64,000 bases of DNA, taken from Siphonodentalium dalli. Lineage: Eukaryota > Mollusca > Scaphopoda > Gadilida > Siphonodentaliidae. Every line of letters begins with the position of its first letter. Positions within the stretch are counted from its first letter, which is position 1. A program made the position numbers and the translations under genes. This document shows positions 33,679 to 46,699 of the stretch, in pieces. The notes beneath the pieces were generated by a model. That model saw nothing but the letters and a program-made list of their open reading frames with translations, was not told the origin of the DNA and made no database searches. The stretch is taken from contig CP136061.1 of NCBI GenBank assembly GCA_032622095.1, forward strand, positions 48,057,797-48,121,796, written 5' to 3'.

Positions 33679-33737
33679 CTGAAATATTTACATATGTCGA
33701 GTCAGCAAGCCTGCAAATAGTGTGTCTGTTATTTAGA

Positions 33738-33822
33738 GAATGAGGTCCCCAGAGGGTGAATTTATTAGCTATCCAGTACAGTGGGCTAGCATCACAAAAT
33801 TCACCACTGCGAACCTCATTCT
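33738..33822. repeat. Imperfect hairpin
   Basis: aatgaggt...ggtgaattt and aaattcacc...aacctcatt form arms of about 25 nt around a 30-nt loop, just inside the TRPA intron. Confidence 0.6.
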
Positions 33823-36394
33823 GCATATGGCAGCCTTGCTAGGCAGAGACTAGTCTAGATGGCAACTTGGGAGATATCGTCTTCTTAAAATGTGCCACTT
33901 CTCTCTATATGTATCATAGGGAGAAGTGACTTCTATCTATAAAATTATCCATATTTCCAAATAGGATATCAAGCTCATCGTGAAATATTTAGGCCAGATA
34001 AACAACATAATTCTTTTTTTGATAGTGACGAGGGAGGCAGTTATTTTTGGTTATTGTCTTTTTCAAATTAGTTTTGTGAGGAGGCATGTATTTATATATA
34101 TACTTATTCATTTAGTCCCACATTCACCAATAGAGCCCTTTCGCAAAAATCACTATTACGATTACGGATATGATATATTGCCCTAGTAAGGTTGACATCA
34201 TCTGAATTTACCTACGATGGCTAATTGGTGAGACGACATATGCGGAACTATATTCAGTTACACATATATTTGATGGAAAAAGTAATGTGTGTCTCTTTCA
34301 TATCCCATGATCTTATCCGTATGCAATACACCACACGGATATGTTAGAGCGTCCCCAAACAGGCCCGGTGGCACATTATTGACACATATGCACATAATTA
34401 AACTGCGCGGGGTATATTTCGTCTCACATAAGAACCCCCCGCGCGTAAAGATAGAATTTTGGCGGTATACTGGCAGAATATTTCCATATCCGTAATCTTA
34501 TTCGTGATTTTGCGAAAGTTCACTAATGACACTAAAAACACTAAGTGGTGTGGATACGATATTACTTATTAAGACATGAAAACTTCATACATATTTTGTT
34601 TTTATCAAACCTCGATCTCTAAATGAGCACAAGCATCACACGTTATGCAGCATGCATAGGGTTTAGTATTTATATACATGAATTGCTAAACAATAGCTGA
34701 CTTGTTAGATGGTGATTTATTTTTATACTAGCAGGGATACCAGGCTAAATGGCATAAAACCCTCTGCTGCTGATGATATTTGGTAGGCAATAGAGACTAC
34801 TCTTGCTGAATGTGGTACACGTAGTCTCATCAATTGCGTATCCAAATGGAATCACAAAACGTCATTTTTATACATGGATTATAAGTAGTGGCTCACTTTG
34901 TCGGATTGATTGACATTTTGTTTATCGCGATTAATTCGTCCCACCAATAAAGAAGGATTTATTTATTTCAAATGTGCATTCATTGTGAGTTGTGCGTTAT
35001 CATTTTTTAAATTGTACAGTCGACGTGGTTGGAATTTATCTTTGTTTTTTGATAATATTGTTATTGGGATCAAAACATGAACATCATAAACAAATTAGTT
35101 CGCAAACATAAGACGACAATTGGGTTTTACATATAGATGTATACATAAATCTAGTGGGTTAGACTAAGATTTTGAGGATAACTGGTTATCATATATCAAT
35201 GAAGATACATATGTTTTAAAGAAATGTCCATGTGTCGATTGCGCTCCTTTGTTCGTGATACTATACTGGCTTATTATTCTCAGTTGAAAATATATATTGC
35301 TATATATCAGCTGCGACATGTGACCGACACAGAGCGATATTTTAAGTTGTTTATGCTAGGCTATGAGTCTGTTCTAAAAAAAATGAAAGAAATCATCTGT
35401 ATCGGGCAGTTGTTCCCTTGCTAGATGCCAATATTGGAGGATCCTGAAAAGTGATCTGCTACTGATTGTGATTTCGTTTATGTCAGAATAAACCATACTT
35501 GACTGCACACTGTGACCACTATTTTTGAACAGGCCTTCTGCATATTGCCATTAATTTTGCCATCTCTCTTGGCAAATTGTATCTTTTGTGAAAGTTATCT
35601 TGAATGGGACATACTCGATTGTGTTCTTATAAATGAGCCATTCTAACATACCATCCTCTGACGGTTCAATGTCCCTCATTTTACAAGAATATGTGTATCT
35701 TTTAAATAGAATGATAAATAAACTTTTAACCCTTTGAACCCGAGAGACCAGAATACCGGTCCAATCCTTATATTCCTATATCCCGGGAGACCGGAATACC
35801 GGTCCGGAAATCATATGATATTTGATACGAAATTATAGCACAATAAACACACATATAAAATATAATTGAACTTCTACTTTGCACACATTTTTACCCATGT
35901 GACTTTGACAGACACACTGATGACAGAGGGTCTGTTCTTCGCGCATGCGCAGGTGCCTATTTTGAGAAAAAAAAATAACTTTTTAACGTCGGAAATTGGG
36001 AAGTATTTCATTAGAAATTTCGCGATGAAAGCACAAATTAATTAGAATAATGCTTTTAATTTGCACGAATGAGTCCCACGTATTAGTCCAGGTACATTAG
36101 ACGTGAAAGGCGAAAAGTAAGGAAATAAATCCGGGAAAGCTGATTTTTTCTATTATTTATAATGCAGATGCGTCACGAAAAGTCCCTTAAATTCCGAGTT
36201 GAGCTTTCTAAGTTATCCCATTTTTTCCATATAAAAAACAAACTTTATATTTGTCACAATCATGGGAATAATGGGATGCTGTAACAAATTTTCAGCCGAA
36301 ACATATTCAAAATGTACTCAATATTGTTCAATAGACAATTCTCCAACCAGAGATACCAATTCAAAGGGGGGATTTGAATGATTTTCGAGATTTG

Positions 36395-36650
36395 GATATA
36401 AAAATTATTATTATTATTATTATTATAGATACATTTATAGCGCATTATACAATAAATTAGTTTCAATGCGCTTACAATAGAGACATGGCACACATCCTGG
36501 TAATTAGCGAATGGATAAAATTATATACAAAGAACCTAACTAGAAAATATGCAAACTTAACCTAACTCTCAACCGCAGTAAAGGCAATATAAATAAATAA
36601 ATAAATAACAGTTTGTATAGCGTAAAATCCACCGAAATGCTCTAAAACGC
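36395..36650. repeat. (ATT)n microsatellite and short dispersed repeat
   Basis: (ATT)n at 36402-36426 followed by tacatttatagcgcattata and caatgcgcttacaa. A second related block after (AAAT)n at 36590-36650. The tatagcgc/gcgctt pair is a common dispersed repeat tail in metazoan genomes. Confidence 0.5.
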
Positions 36651-37244
36651 TTGACATGTTAAACATAAAATACAATTGGAAATATAAGACATAATTTTGG
36701 TCATCAACAAACAATGTAAAACTATAAGTGAGACGTTACTAAGAAATACAAAAGCGCATACTATTACAAATCGAAAAAATATTAAAAAGTTACTGGTAAA
36801 TTGGGGGTGGTAACATGCTAACAATGCTAACAGCGAAAAAAGGGTGTAAAATGGCGAACGGGTAACAATCTAAACATACCATGAAAAGGGGGTAAAATGG
36901 GAAAGATCGGGAACGAGTAAAATCGAAACGAAAAATATTGATGAGACTAAGTTGCTTAATTAGTGATCCAAACAGTATAAAAGATAGAATATTATCAACA
37001 AAGAGTATTTGCATTAGTATTTTTTGTGTTTTTTTTTGGTATTTTAAGATAAAAAATAAAAACAGTTATCAAACACATATATATATACACGAGTTAAGTT
37101 CAGCTGGTGTTTTACTTGGTTGATGCGCGTGACGTTAGCTTTCACCTGGTATATACTGGAACACCCTAGCTGACCAAGGCTACTTGCTAACGTGCGTATA
37201 TATGTGACTTCTTCTTTGGTTGTAATTCCAGTAGATAAATTCCA

Positions 37245-39070
37245 GGGCCCTGTTTCATGAAAGCAACTTATGACATAGTTGGGACTTAAGATGGTCATAA
37301 GTTCAAACTTCAGTCATAAGTGCGTTTCACGAACAAGGTCTTAATTTAAGATGGTCTTAACTTTGGTCTTAACTTTAAGACTGCTGTGAGGTATCATAAG
37401 ATAATCTTAAAGTTAAGACCAACGTGATAATTGGCATATCGATCACAAGTATGGCGGCCTATGTTATTTTGCAAATTACGGAGATATATGTACATTGTCT
37501 GGGTGGGCAATTCGTCGTCTGGTATACAGGGTCGTGGCTACAGAGTGAGAAGGGGTGTTCGCCTCGAAATTTCCAACTACACCCCCTTAAACAACACCAA
37601 ATTATCTTTGGGTTTAAACATTCCAACTGGTACCTCAAACTTTCCAAAACCAAAGTTTGGAGAGGGCACCCCCACCGTATCCCATTAGGGTTAGTTTGGT
37701 AAAAACAATTCGGAGCACAGGTTTATCATCAGGGACGTGGCGAATGGGGTTTGTGTGTTGTCTACCCCCCCCCCCCCCCCCACACACACACACTTTGGTC
37801 AAAATGTTTAGCAATTGGAAATTTCATGCCTGACAAGGTTAACAATTTCGAACTGTTGGAATATTTGAGATACCAATTGGAAAGTTTAAATCCAACGGGT
37901 GGGGTGGACATGGCATTTCGCGAACATGGAAGTTTGGCCCGCTTCAATTAAGGGGCGGGTGCAGTTGGAAATTGCACGATATACCCCCCCCCCCCCCCAC
38001 ACACACATAGACCAACTAGCCACCCCGAGCCTCGTCGAATGTAGGATATAGTCAATTATCAGCTGTGTATGTGACCTATAGATAATATATATTATAAAAT
38101 TGTATTACCCACGAATTAAACTTTTGATAAGAATTATGGCCTAGCTCAAAGCTCACAATCTCCTCTATGTTATCCCATATGTGTGTGGGGAGATGGGGTA
38201 AAATGAGATCAATTAATGTATTGATTCTTTCCTCTTTCCAAATTTCCGTCGGCTGTTTACAAAGCAGATATGTCATATAGGAAAGGTAACACAAACGCTC
38301 TTTATCAACATATGTTTTAGAATAGTGACAATTTTCTATAGAGAATATTATTTTTATTGAGTTTATGCCCACGCCCATATGTCGTGATTTTCAAGGCTGT
38401 CCAAATTTTTGTCATGTTTTTTTTTGTTGCAGGGGTGGGATGACCGTTGTACAGCATACTGTATATATTATATACAAACCCGTAATGATGACACCCCTTA
38501 ATAAATCGCCGCCTGATCATTGCTCTCAGTGGATTAACTCGGCGCGAATCCATGGTCGCAGTCATGCATCGATCCATATAATTATATTGTCTTATTTCTG
38601 ACACCGACACTCGTCAGTAAACGCAACGCTCGTCATTTTAAGAGCCTGCGATGTACTCATGTTCGAATTCACATCGTGGAACTCATACAAGTCTAAGATC
38701 CATATGCGAATATAATGCCACTGACTATAGACACTAAGATACATGCGCTGATTCGCCCACCCCACCACAGTCGCTATCCAGCATCCCTGTCACACAATAA
38801 TGTCAACTCGGACTCGGTTCTTTCTCGATAACCTCTCAATGCCGTACATAAAGATTGCACAAGCCCACATTTTTTTGTTCCGGACTGTAGAAAATTGTCG
38901 ATAACCAGTCTAAATGAGCGGGAACTTAACTTACTACTTAAGTAGGACTTAATCTTGTTTTGTGAAACGCGTTCTTGAAACGGAAAAGTTACATCATAAG
39001 ATCCACCTTAGATCTTAGATTAAGTCCATCTTAAGATAATCTTATGACCTTGCTTCATGAAACAGGCCCC
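37245..39070. mobile_element. Element with GGGGCCTGTTTCATGAAGC ends (1.8 kb)
   Basis: Inverted ends: gggccctgtttcatgaaagc on the left, the inverse of gcttcatgaaacaggcccc on the right. Similarity continues into cataag/aagataatctta repeats. Outside, a direct repeat of about 65 bp (acctggtata..actggaacaccctagctgac) lies on both flanks (37130-37193, 39106-39172). Inside are G/C-run blocks with ggaaatttccaac and two minus-strand ORFs (38076-38378, 100 aa; 38317-38610, 97 aa) without recognised motifs. Family not assigned. Confidence 0.6.
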
Positions 39071-39181
39071 AGGCCATTGAATGCTTCTTTGAATAAGAAT
39101 GCGCCCGATGTTAGCTTTTACCTGGTATAGACTGGAACACCCTAGCTGACCAAGGCTACTAGCCAACGTGCTGGCAAACAG

Positions 39182-39779
39182 CTAAGTTTGAATAACACCC
39201 TTTTTAGGCAGACTGAAACATATCTCGAACAGGTGAGTTTTAAGTTTTGACTTGAATTTGGGGAGAGTAGCACATTTCCGGATGTCCATTGGTAGTGTAT
39301 TCCAGTTGTTAATGGAAGTCTCTTGGAAGCACCTAATCCCGTAGTTGACGTTATGCTTCCTGGTCGTTCTGCGGATATCTTTCCCACTGGTACATGATCG
39401 TGTCACACCCCCGCTTTTCAGAACAAACATGTAAGATATGTACACAGGAACCGTATGATTTAGCGATTTGAATACTGTGACCGCACATTTGTATTCCATT
39501 CTAAACTGAAAAAGTCATTATATACTCACTGATCAACGTCTGGGTTATATGGTCGTATTTGCTTTTGTTGTCGATAAGTCGTGCACAGTTGTTGATTAAG
39601 ATATCGATCCGGTGCATATTCTCCTTGGTGATATTTGTCAGCAGAGAATTTATACTATCAACACGTGACATGACAAGCGATAAGACTGCGCGTTTCATAG
39701 CTTTTTTGCTCAGGTGGCATCGAACTCTGCGCAGGCAAATAACATAATGACCCAAAATAATTACGATTTGTTCAAGCAA
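39182..39779 (-). pseudogene. LINE reverse transcriptase C-terminal remnant (CR1/L2-like)
   Basis: Two consecutive frames. 39501-39779 has SLVMSRVDSINSLLTNI, a NNCARLI helix and YDHITQTLI. 39182-39499 has EYKCAVTVFKSLNHTVPVYI, WNTLPMDIRKCATLPKFKSK and LKTHLF. This order is the standard end of CR1/L2/Rex-type ORF2 proteins. A small deletion removes the usual LHWLPV segment between them. Only this end survives; no catalytic motif is present. Confidence 0.85.
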
Positions 39780-40014
39780 ACTGTCGTATTCGATGTCAAA
39801 TTTCTCGGGCTTCTCAGTATGTAGACACGAGCAATTTGTTTTAAAAACTGCACAGGCATCACTCCTTCACTATAATATGCGGAATTAGCGACTATACATA
39901 TGATAAGTGGTCAATACTTGTAAAAACATAACCCTACCCCCTAAATTGGCTCTCGTCGACCTTGTCACATTTTGCTCTTCCACCAGTCCAAGCCCTTTTC
40001 AGTTGTGGTGACAT

Positions 40015-40495
40015 TCGCGACAGGACCTTCTTAGTAACGGTTGCTAGGCAACTACCCGGCATCGAAGTAATACATATGACTAATATTATGTGAGTTCTAA
40101 CAAACTAAACTATGTCGTGTAGCATTTTTATGGTGAAAATAATGATCAGTTGTTAGTTTTGACCTGACTGACAAATTACCATATTTCTTACTACAGGTGG
40201 TGACGGTTGCTAGGGACACACTCAAAATCTAAAAATGCACATATGACACGTATTATGGCAGTTTTAACAAACTAAACTACATCCAGTAGCACTTTTGTGT
40301 TGAAAACAATTATAATAGTTGCTGTTTGTATTGATATGGCTGAAAACAATACCATATAATTTTTACTTATATGAGTGGTAACTGTTGCTAGGACCATACC
40401 CGAGATACAAAATGCACATGTGACTGGTGTTATGGTAGTTTTATCTAAACTCGTTTTTTTATGGTGAAAACAATGTTTTAGTTTTCATATGGGTA
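40015..40495. repeat. Degenerate tandem repeat, about 175 bp, three units
   Basis: Units contain aacggttgctaggcaac/tgacggttgctagggac, gcacatatgacacgtattat and taacaaactaaactac (near 40020, 40200 and 40378). Confidence 0.75.
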
Positions 40496-40689
40496 CAATT
40501 ATCCGTTATGCTCCATTATCAGTTCAATTATCTGAAATTCAAAGCGAGAATCGAAAAGTTATTGCTTATGTTTAAAGAAGGCATGGCCATAATAGTTATA
40601 TAAGCCATAGACCCACACAGCTAGATGTATAATGTAAGTCACGGATCTACTCTAGTATATATGAAGAACATTGGGCTGTGTCGTGCCTA

Positions 40690-42170
40690 ATATTTCAAGT
40701 GGGATAGTGGGGTCCTCAAAACATAGAAAATGCGCATTTCGTATTTGCCAGCCGCTTTTTGTAAAGTGCCCCAGGATTTCGAGGCAACCAACATTCAGCT
40801 AAGTTTTGGAGCATTTAACTTCAGTTCATGGTGTGTTCAAGGTATTAAATGGGTTATGGGTATCCGAAAGCAGTGATAATTCGCCTTTCTCATTTGTCAG
40901 CCGCTTTTTGCAAAGTGTCCCGGAAATTCGAGAACTAACCCATCCATGTGTATTTGTTGGTATAGCGTCAATGTCTCTACAACCTTAGTTAATATTGGGA
41001 GCATACCATTCAGTTCACATTGTGTTCAAGACTTCAAATGGGATAGGGTAGCCTCAAAACAAAGAAAATTCACCTTTGGTATTTGCAAGCCGCCTGTTGT
41101 AAATTGCTCTAGGATTTCGGGAACAAATTTACCATATATGTTGTATATTCCCTGATAGCAGTACCTTTCGTTCACACACTCAGTTAATATTGAGACCATG
41201 TAGCTTCAGATCATGGTGTTTCAAAGAGTTCAAATCGATTAAGGGCACCCACTACCGTGAGAATTCGCCTTTCTCGTTTGATAGCCACTTTCTGTAAAGT
41301 GTCCCAGAAATTCGGGAATAATCCAATCCATTAAAAATGAGTATTTCCTGATATAACTACCATTTGTCCACGCTCTCCTCAGTTACTATTGAGAGCATAT
41401 CATTTTAGTTCGTGATGTGTTTAAGACTTTAAATAGAGTAAGGTGCTCAAACAAAGAAAATTCAACTTTCGTATTTGCCAGCCGCCTTTTGTAAAGTACC
41501 CTAGGATTTCGGGAACCAAACCACCCATATAAATTGTATATTCCTATATACCTCTCTTTCACACTGTCAGTTAATATTAAGAGCATACGTCTTCAATACA
41601 TGGTGTATTAAATAGTTTAAATGGGTTTATAATGAGGTCCAGCAAAACAAAACAATATTCGCCTTTGTCGTTTGCCATCCGCTTTTTGTAAAGTGGCAAA
41701 GACTTTCGGGAAACAACCCATCTATAAACATTGTCTATGTCCTGATATTATTACCCTTTGTCCACATTCTCAGTCAATGTTGATGGCAATCCTTTCAGTT
41801 ATAGCTAATTCGGTCTTTATTTATCAGCCGCTTTGTGTAAAGAGACACAGACAAAAGCCACTTATGTATTCCATGATAGCACTACCTCCCGTGTTCACAC
41901 TCTCAGTTAATATAGAGAACATATAGCTTCAGTTCGTATTGTGTTCAAGACTTTAAATCGGGTAGAGTGTTCTCGAAAAATAGAAAATTCGTAAAATTGT
42001 CAAAGTGCCACACTATTTTGGGAACCAATCCATCCATAAACATTGTGTATGTCCTGATATAAATGACATATGTCCACACCCTCAGTGTACATTGAGATCA
42101 TATTCTTTCAGTTCGTGGTGTACTAATTACTGCTAATAGTGTAGTGGGACCACACAACATAGAACATATT
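40690..42170. repeat. Degenerate tandem array, about 150-205 bp unit, 7-8 units
   Basis: Recurring block agccgctttttgtaaagtgc, followed by atttcgggaaccaa, cctgatat and ctcagttaatattgagagca. Anchors near 40751, 40906, 41088, 41282, 41480, 41685, 41828 and 41995. Small ORFs across it are by-products. Confidence 0.85.
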
Positions 42171-43370
42171 TGAACTAACGCTTGCCACATTGGTCAAACT
42201 AGTTTATGAGATATAAAACACAATATCCATTTTTCTATATTTTGGTCGATTTAGAGAGACACTAACAATAACTATAGCAGCAACAATGATTTTGTTTTGT
42301 ATATGTTAGGCTATATTATGTGTCGTTTATAACAAATACTTCTACAAACGTGTTATATATTAATATAAAATTACATGTTTATAAATAAAATATGTTGCTG
42401 TGCAACTGTGGGTTTGGAATCCTGATGACATCTTTAACCATGCTCCCGGTGTCTACGGATCCGGTTTTCATCACATGAATCATGGTTTTGTCCCATTAGA
42501 ATAATTGTGTTGTCGTTATCATAAATATGTATTTTTTCGACCAAAACATGTTCAGGGGAGCGGTATCTAAAATCCAATATAAGGCAAACCGTTCCAATTT
42601 CTGTCAAGTTCTTTCTACATATGATGCAGATAACTACTGAGCCATATGAATACTATAGTTGGTCACGAGGGGCGGCAGTAAGACAGTCTAGCCTGACTAT
42701 GCCACCCCCTCGAATATACAATGTAATATTTGTCAAATGTATCATGCATTAATATGTGTATATTGAAATAAAATATCCTATCCTATCCTGTCCTATAACA
42801 CACATTTTAGTACTATAAAATCGATGTTAATGCATGTAGAATTGCCTGATCTCAATAAAATATGTTGTTGTTGTGATTTGGGGTTTGGAAGCCTGAACAC
42901 ACATGTAATCAATTAAACGGTATATATGGTTAAACCTTTCAGTACAAGATTCATATTTGGGTCACGTTAAGATCAATTAGTAAATGTTGTAAAGTCGTTA
43001 TAAAAAATATGTAATTGTTCGACAAAAACCTGTTTGGGGAGGGGTAGCTAAAATCCAGTATATCGCAAACCGTTCAAAATTTATGTTAGCTGCTTACCAC
43101 ACGTCCTTGCCAGATAATTGCTACACCATATGGATTAAATATTTCGGCATTAATGCAATATCCGTGTGAATGATAATGTTTGAAAAATAATATTGTTTTG
43201 TGAAAAAGAGCGATTTTTAAGCAAAAAATAAATGTTTCGGCTCCAAATGGCAGGAAAATCCAAATTAATCAAAACGTTTTGCATATCGAGTAGATATATG
43301 CTATGATGTCGTATATTTAACACCAATAATGTTGCCAAATAAGTTAGGACAATAGCCACCACCATTTCCG
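42171..43370. repeat. Two diverged copies of a roughly 300-bp repeat with a LINE tail between
   Basis: 42370-42640 (aatatgttgctgtgcaactg, gggtttggaatcctga, tccaatataaggcaaaccgttc) and 42855-43130 (aatatgttgttgttgtga, gggtttggaagcctga, tccagtatatcgcaaaccgttc) are direct repeats about 485 bp apart. Confidence 0.7.
42660..42797 (+). mobile_element. LINE 3' tail with (TATCC)n
   Basis: A GC-rich hairpin (gaggggcggcag...ctatgccaccccctc), then aataaaatatcctatcctatcc. The same tail occurs on the minus strand at 50517-50560. Typical 3' end of a CR1-type LINE; no coding part adjacent. Confidence 0.6.
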
Positions 43371-43399
43371 TTACTTTTCACTATCATTTTCGTGAACAG

Positions 43400-44060
43400 T
43401 ATATATTTGTCATTAAACAAAATTGGGTTTCAACTTGTTCTAACGTGGGTAGTGGTACCCGACCACTTTTGGCGTTTGGCCGCTGCACTAATTAATCTCT
43501 GAACAAAATCAGCTTCCCCCGATTCCCCCCTAGTGAACCCCAATGTGCCCAGACTATATGTCCATACCTCTGATTTTAGCAGCCAACTTGGTGACAGGGG
43601 GGGGGGGGGGGGGGCTGTTTCTTCGCGCATGCACAGAGGTGCATTTTGAGAAACGCCTTTTATCGTAGGGAAAGGATAAGAATTTCGTTATAAATATATA
43701 GCGCGACAAAAGGGAGCTGCAATCTAATCTACATGTATATTGAACGTGGAATACCTTGACATATTTCACCAAACACTAGTTCAGTTAGCATAGTAGATTG
43801 CTGTATAGTTGAGCTTGTATACATGTATATACATCCAAGTTAAGAGTATTATGAGTTACGTTGTCGGAAACACTATATAAAGTCAGGCGCTACGGGTATG
43901 GTTCATTTAACGTTCAGGACGTCAGGGTTCAAATGACTAATGCTTTCTTCTGTGCATCTGTTTTTGCTAGCTCACTATATGCTGAATGCCCTGATTCCCG
44001 TCCCATATAATTATGCCAGCTGAGAAGATATTATTGTTCAAGTGACTTAATTCGGTCACC
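43400..44060. other. No gene; dispersed-repeat fragments
   Basis: A G-run at 43595-43614. The block tcttcgcgcatgcacagagg (43620 onward) is related to 35935-36120. Confidence 0.5.
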
Positions 44061-44080
44061 ATTTGTCGAGATTTTGAAAT

Positions 44081-44790
44081 TTGAACGCCAAAATAATCTT
44101 CTCGGAAAACTTACCAGAACACCATCTTCCGAAGATGTGGAATTCCCTGGACGACAAACTAAAACGTCTTCCAACACGAACAATGTTCAAAAATGATTAC
44201 TCTCGAAATAGGCTATCTTCATATCAACTGAATCCCAAATGTGCATACAAAAATTGTCCTGACTGCAACGATGTGTAATAAGTAGTATTATTCGTATAGC
44301 GATAACTGACATTGTATAATAAGAGAAAATGCTAGATAATACATGTGAATAATCACCCTATATCGCAGGAAATACATGAATGTATTATTCGAATGCCTTA
44401 TTCGAATGCCTTGTCCGACCCATTGGTTAAACAATTATCATGGTTCTCCGCTGGCCTCATCCACATATCCATATTCCACATGCTTGTACTTTACATACCA
44501 TATCACAAACTGAGCGATGAACGGTGAACGACAAACGTATTATACTATTATTTATTAAAAAACAGACATTTATATACCAATGTTTAAAGTTAACAAGACA
44601 AAACCTAGATAAATTAAAATTATTATTACTTGTATAGTTATATTACTTTTCAACGGGGACGGCAGGTAGACAACCTTCTTGGTTATGCTGTCCCCGATAG
44701 CTCATTGAATGTTATACTATTACACTGTGTATATAATTGTATATATCATATGAATGAGTTATGAATAAATAATCATAGTCATAGTCATAC
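44081..44790 (+). mobile_element. LINE 3' end: ORF2 C-terminus and 3' UTR
   Basis: 44081-44277 encodes LPKMWNSLDDKLKRLPTRTM, then FKNDYSRNRLSSY and a C...CPDC tail, the end of a CR1-like ORF2. The 3' UTR has a hairpin ggggacggcaggtagacaac...ggttatgctgtcccc (44657-44697) and ends in aataaataatcatagtcata (tail about 44762-44789). Heavily 5'-truncated. Confidence 0.75.
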
Positions 44791-44819
44791 TTATTAGAAG
44801 GAATTATGGAGATGACTAA

Positions 44820-46335
44820 ATCTATATCTGGTAGATATCGGCAACTAAAACATTCTTATCAATGTTAGAACCCCTCTATCCACCCTTGATCCAAACGACA
44901 CCACATGTGGCGTCTTTAAGCCACATGATTTGATTCCTCGTATCATTGGAGAAGAACGTGTATGGATATGATTGAAATTAGTGTTAAACATATTTGTATT
45001 TGGTGTCCCTCCCCTCCACATTCATTGATCGAACGGCGCCACGTTTGACATATTTAACCCTTTACCCAACAGACGGGCCCTGTGCCAATGCATTCTCTTA
45101 TATATGCGAGTCGACCATAGGTCGCCTCGCATATATAAGAGAATGCTTTGGCTTAGCACAAATTAAAAATGATAAAATTGTCAAAGAATGTAGAAAAATA
45201 TTATCAAAAATTGTTAAAGAATTTTTTTAGGCCCATGCATTCTCTTATATATGCGAGGCGACCTATGGTTGACTCGCATATATAAGAGAATGCATTGGCA
45301 CAGGGTATAACTGTAACTATCACAATGTGGGCAATGAGCCGGTTCCAATGATATCCATATTTGTATGGTTTTATTGAGACAGACCCAAGATAATTTAGGC
45401 TGTTGAAGCTTCATTTGGGCGTTTCTGGGCGTTCTGTTGGGTAAAGGGTTAAACCGCGTACATTATACTCCTGGTATAATGGAGATGATTTGCATCAATT
45501 TGGTGGAAATCGGCGCTAAACTATTTTTTTATTATCAATTTTGGCTCCCCTCTCCCCTCCGTGACTGGAACGGCGCCATATCGTGGAGATGGTTATGTAT
45601 AAGTTTGGTGGAAATCGGCGATAGAACTATTTCATAATTTTTTCTAACCTTGCCACTAGCAGAGTCACTTTAGGTAATTTTAGCCAGCACCATTATGTTC
45701 CTCGAATAAAGTTAGCCCTATTATACCTTTGGTCACACGTGATGTTATATAGAGACATTCGCAAATGCAGGCACAAAATATGACCTCTTTAACCCACATG
45801 ACTTGATTCCTATGTATATATGAATGTGATGGAAATTGGCGCTAAATATTTTTTATCAGTTTATTGACGCTCCCCACCTTGACTCAAGCGGTGCCACTTT
45901 TGACATCTTTAAACCACTCAATTATATTAATTATGAAGATGAATATATATAAATTGGTGGAAATCGGCGACTAAAAAAATTCGTATCAAATTTAGTGCCT
46001 CCATCTCTCATCCAAAACGCACCAATTTGGCATACTTAAACCACACGATCAGATTCCTGGTATCACAGAGAATATGTATAAATTTGTGGAAATCGGCACT
46101 AAAATATTTGTAAACCATTTTGGAAATACAGTTAGACTCATGATATCATAGAGATAATTATGTATAAGTTTGGTGGTAATCGGCGACTAAACAAATTCTT
46201 ATCAAATCTATTACCCACATCTCTCATCCAAACGGCACCAATTTGGCGTCATTAAATCACACTATTAGATTCATCATATTATGGAGAAGAATGTTTATCA
46301 ATTTGGCGGAAATCGGCGCTAACAATATTGTTATT
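44820..46335. repeat. Degenerate tandem array, about 150-180 bp unit
   Basis: Repeated gtttggtggaaatcggcgctaaa, ctcccctccatg-like and cggcgccatttggcatctttaaaccacatgatt-like blocks. A MITE interrupts it (45058-45448). The array resumes at 49490-49640 beyond a LINE, indicating the LINE inserted into it. Confidence 0.8.
45058..45448. mobile_element. TTAA-flanked hairpin MITE, family B (391 bp)
   Basis: TTAA at 45054-45057 and 45449-45452. Ends are CCCTTTACCCAACAGA in inverted orientation. Two mirror hairpins lie at 45085-45151 and 45232-45298. The right subterminal part includes gtataactgtaactatcac, shared inverted with position 1-20. Non-coding. Confidence 0.9.
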
Positions 46336-46699
46336 ATTTGTTTTTATTTTAATAATTTTTATTGGGAACTATAAGGATATTATCATATGTATAAGACAAA
46401 CATTCATTTTGACGATGACATATAGTAAAGTATTTTATTTTCCACACTTTTCATATCAGCTGTTTTGATATGGTACAATAGACAAAGATGATATAATAAG
46501 TCTATTTTAGTTTTAGGGTTTAAAATAAATTGTAATAATTTCATCTGGGTTAGTTAATTTATTCTGGATGTAGAGACTCTCACTGTGTGGGCCAGCCAAT
46601 ATTGCATTCAAGTGGGGTATGGTTGAACATATGTGAGTTTCTAATAATAAGTTATAAATTTTGAGCTAATCTAGAAGTTTTCCAAATGCTGTCCATCTC

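Noticed and set aside
35734-35760. Another TTAA-CCCTTTGAACCC MITE end
   Set aside because: No matching inverted end was found downstream.
45058-45448. Small-RNA or tRNA-like gene from the hairpins
   Set aside because: No tRNA-type boxes or conserved loops; the hairpins belong to MITEs. A small-RNA role stays open but unsupported.
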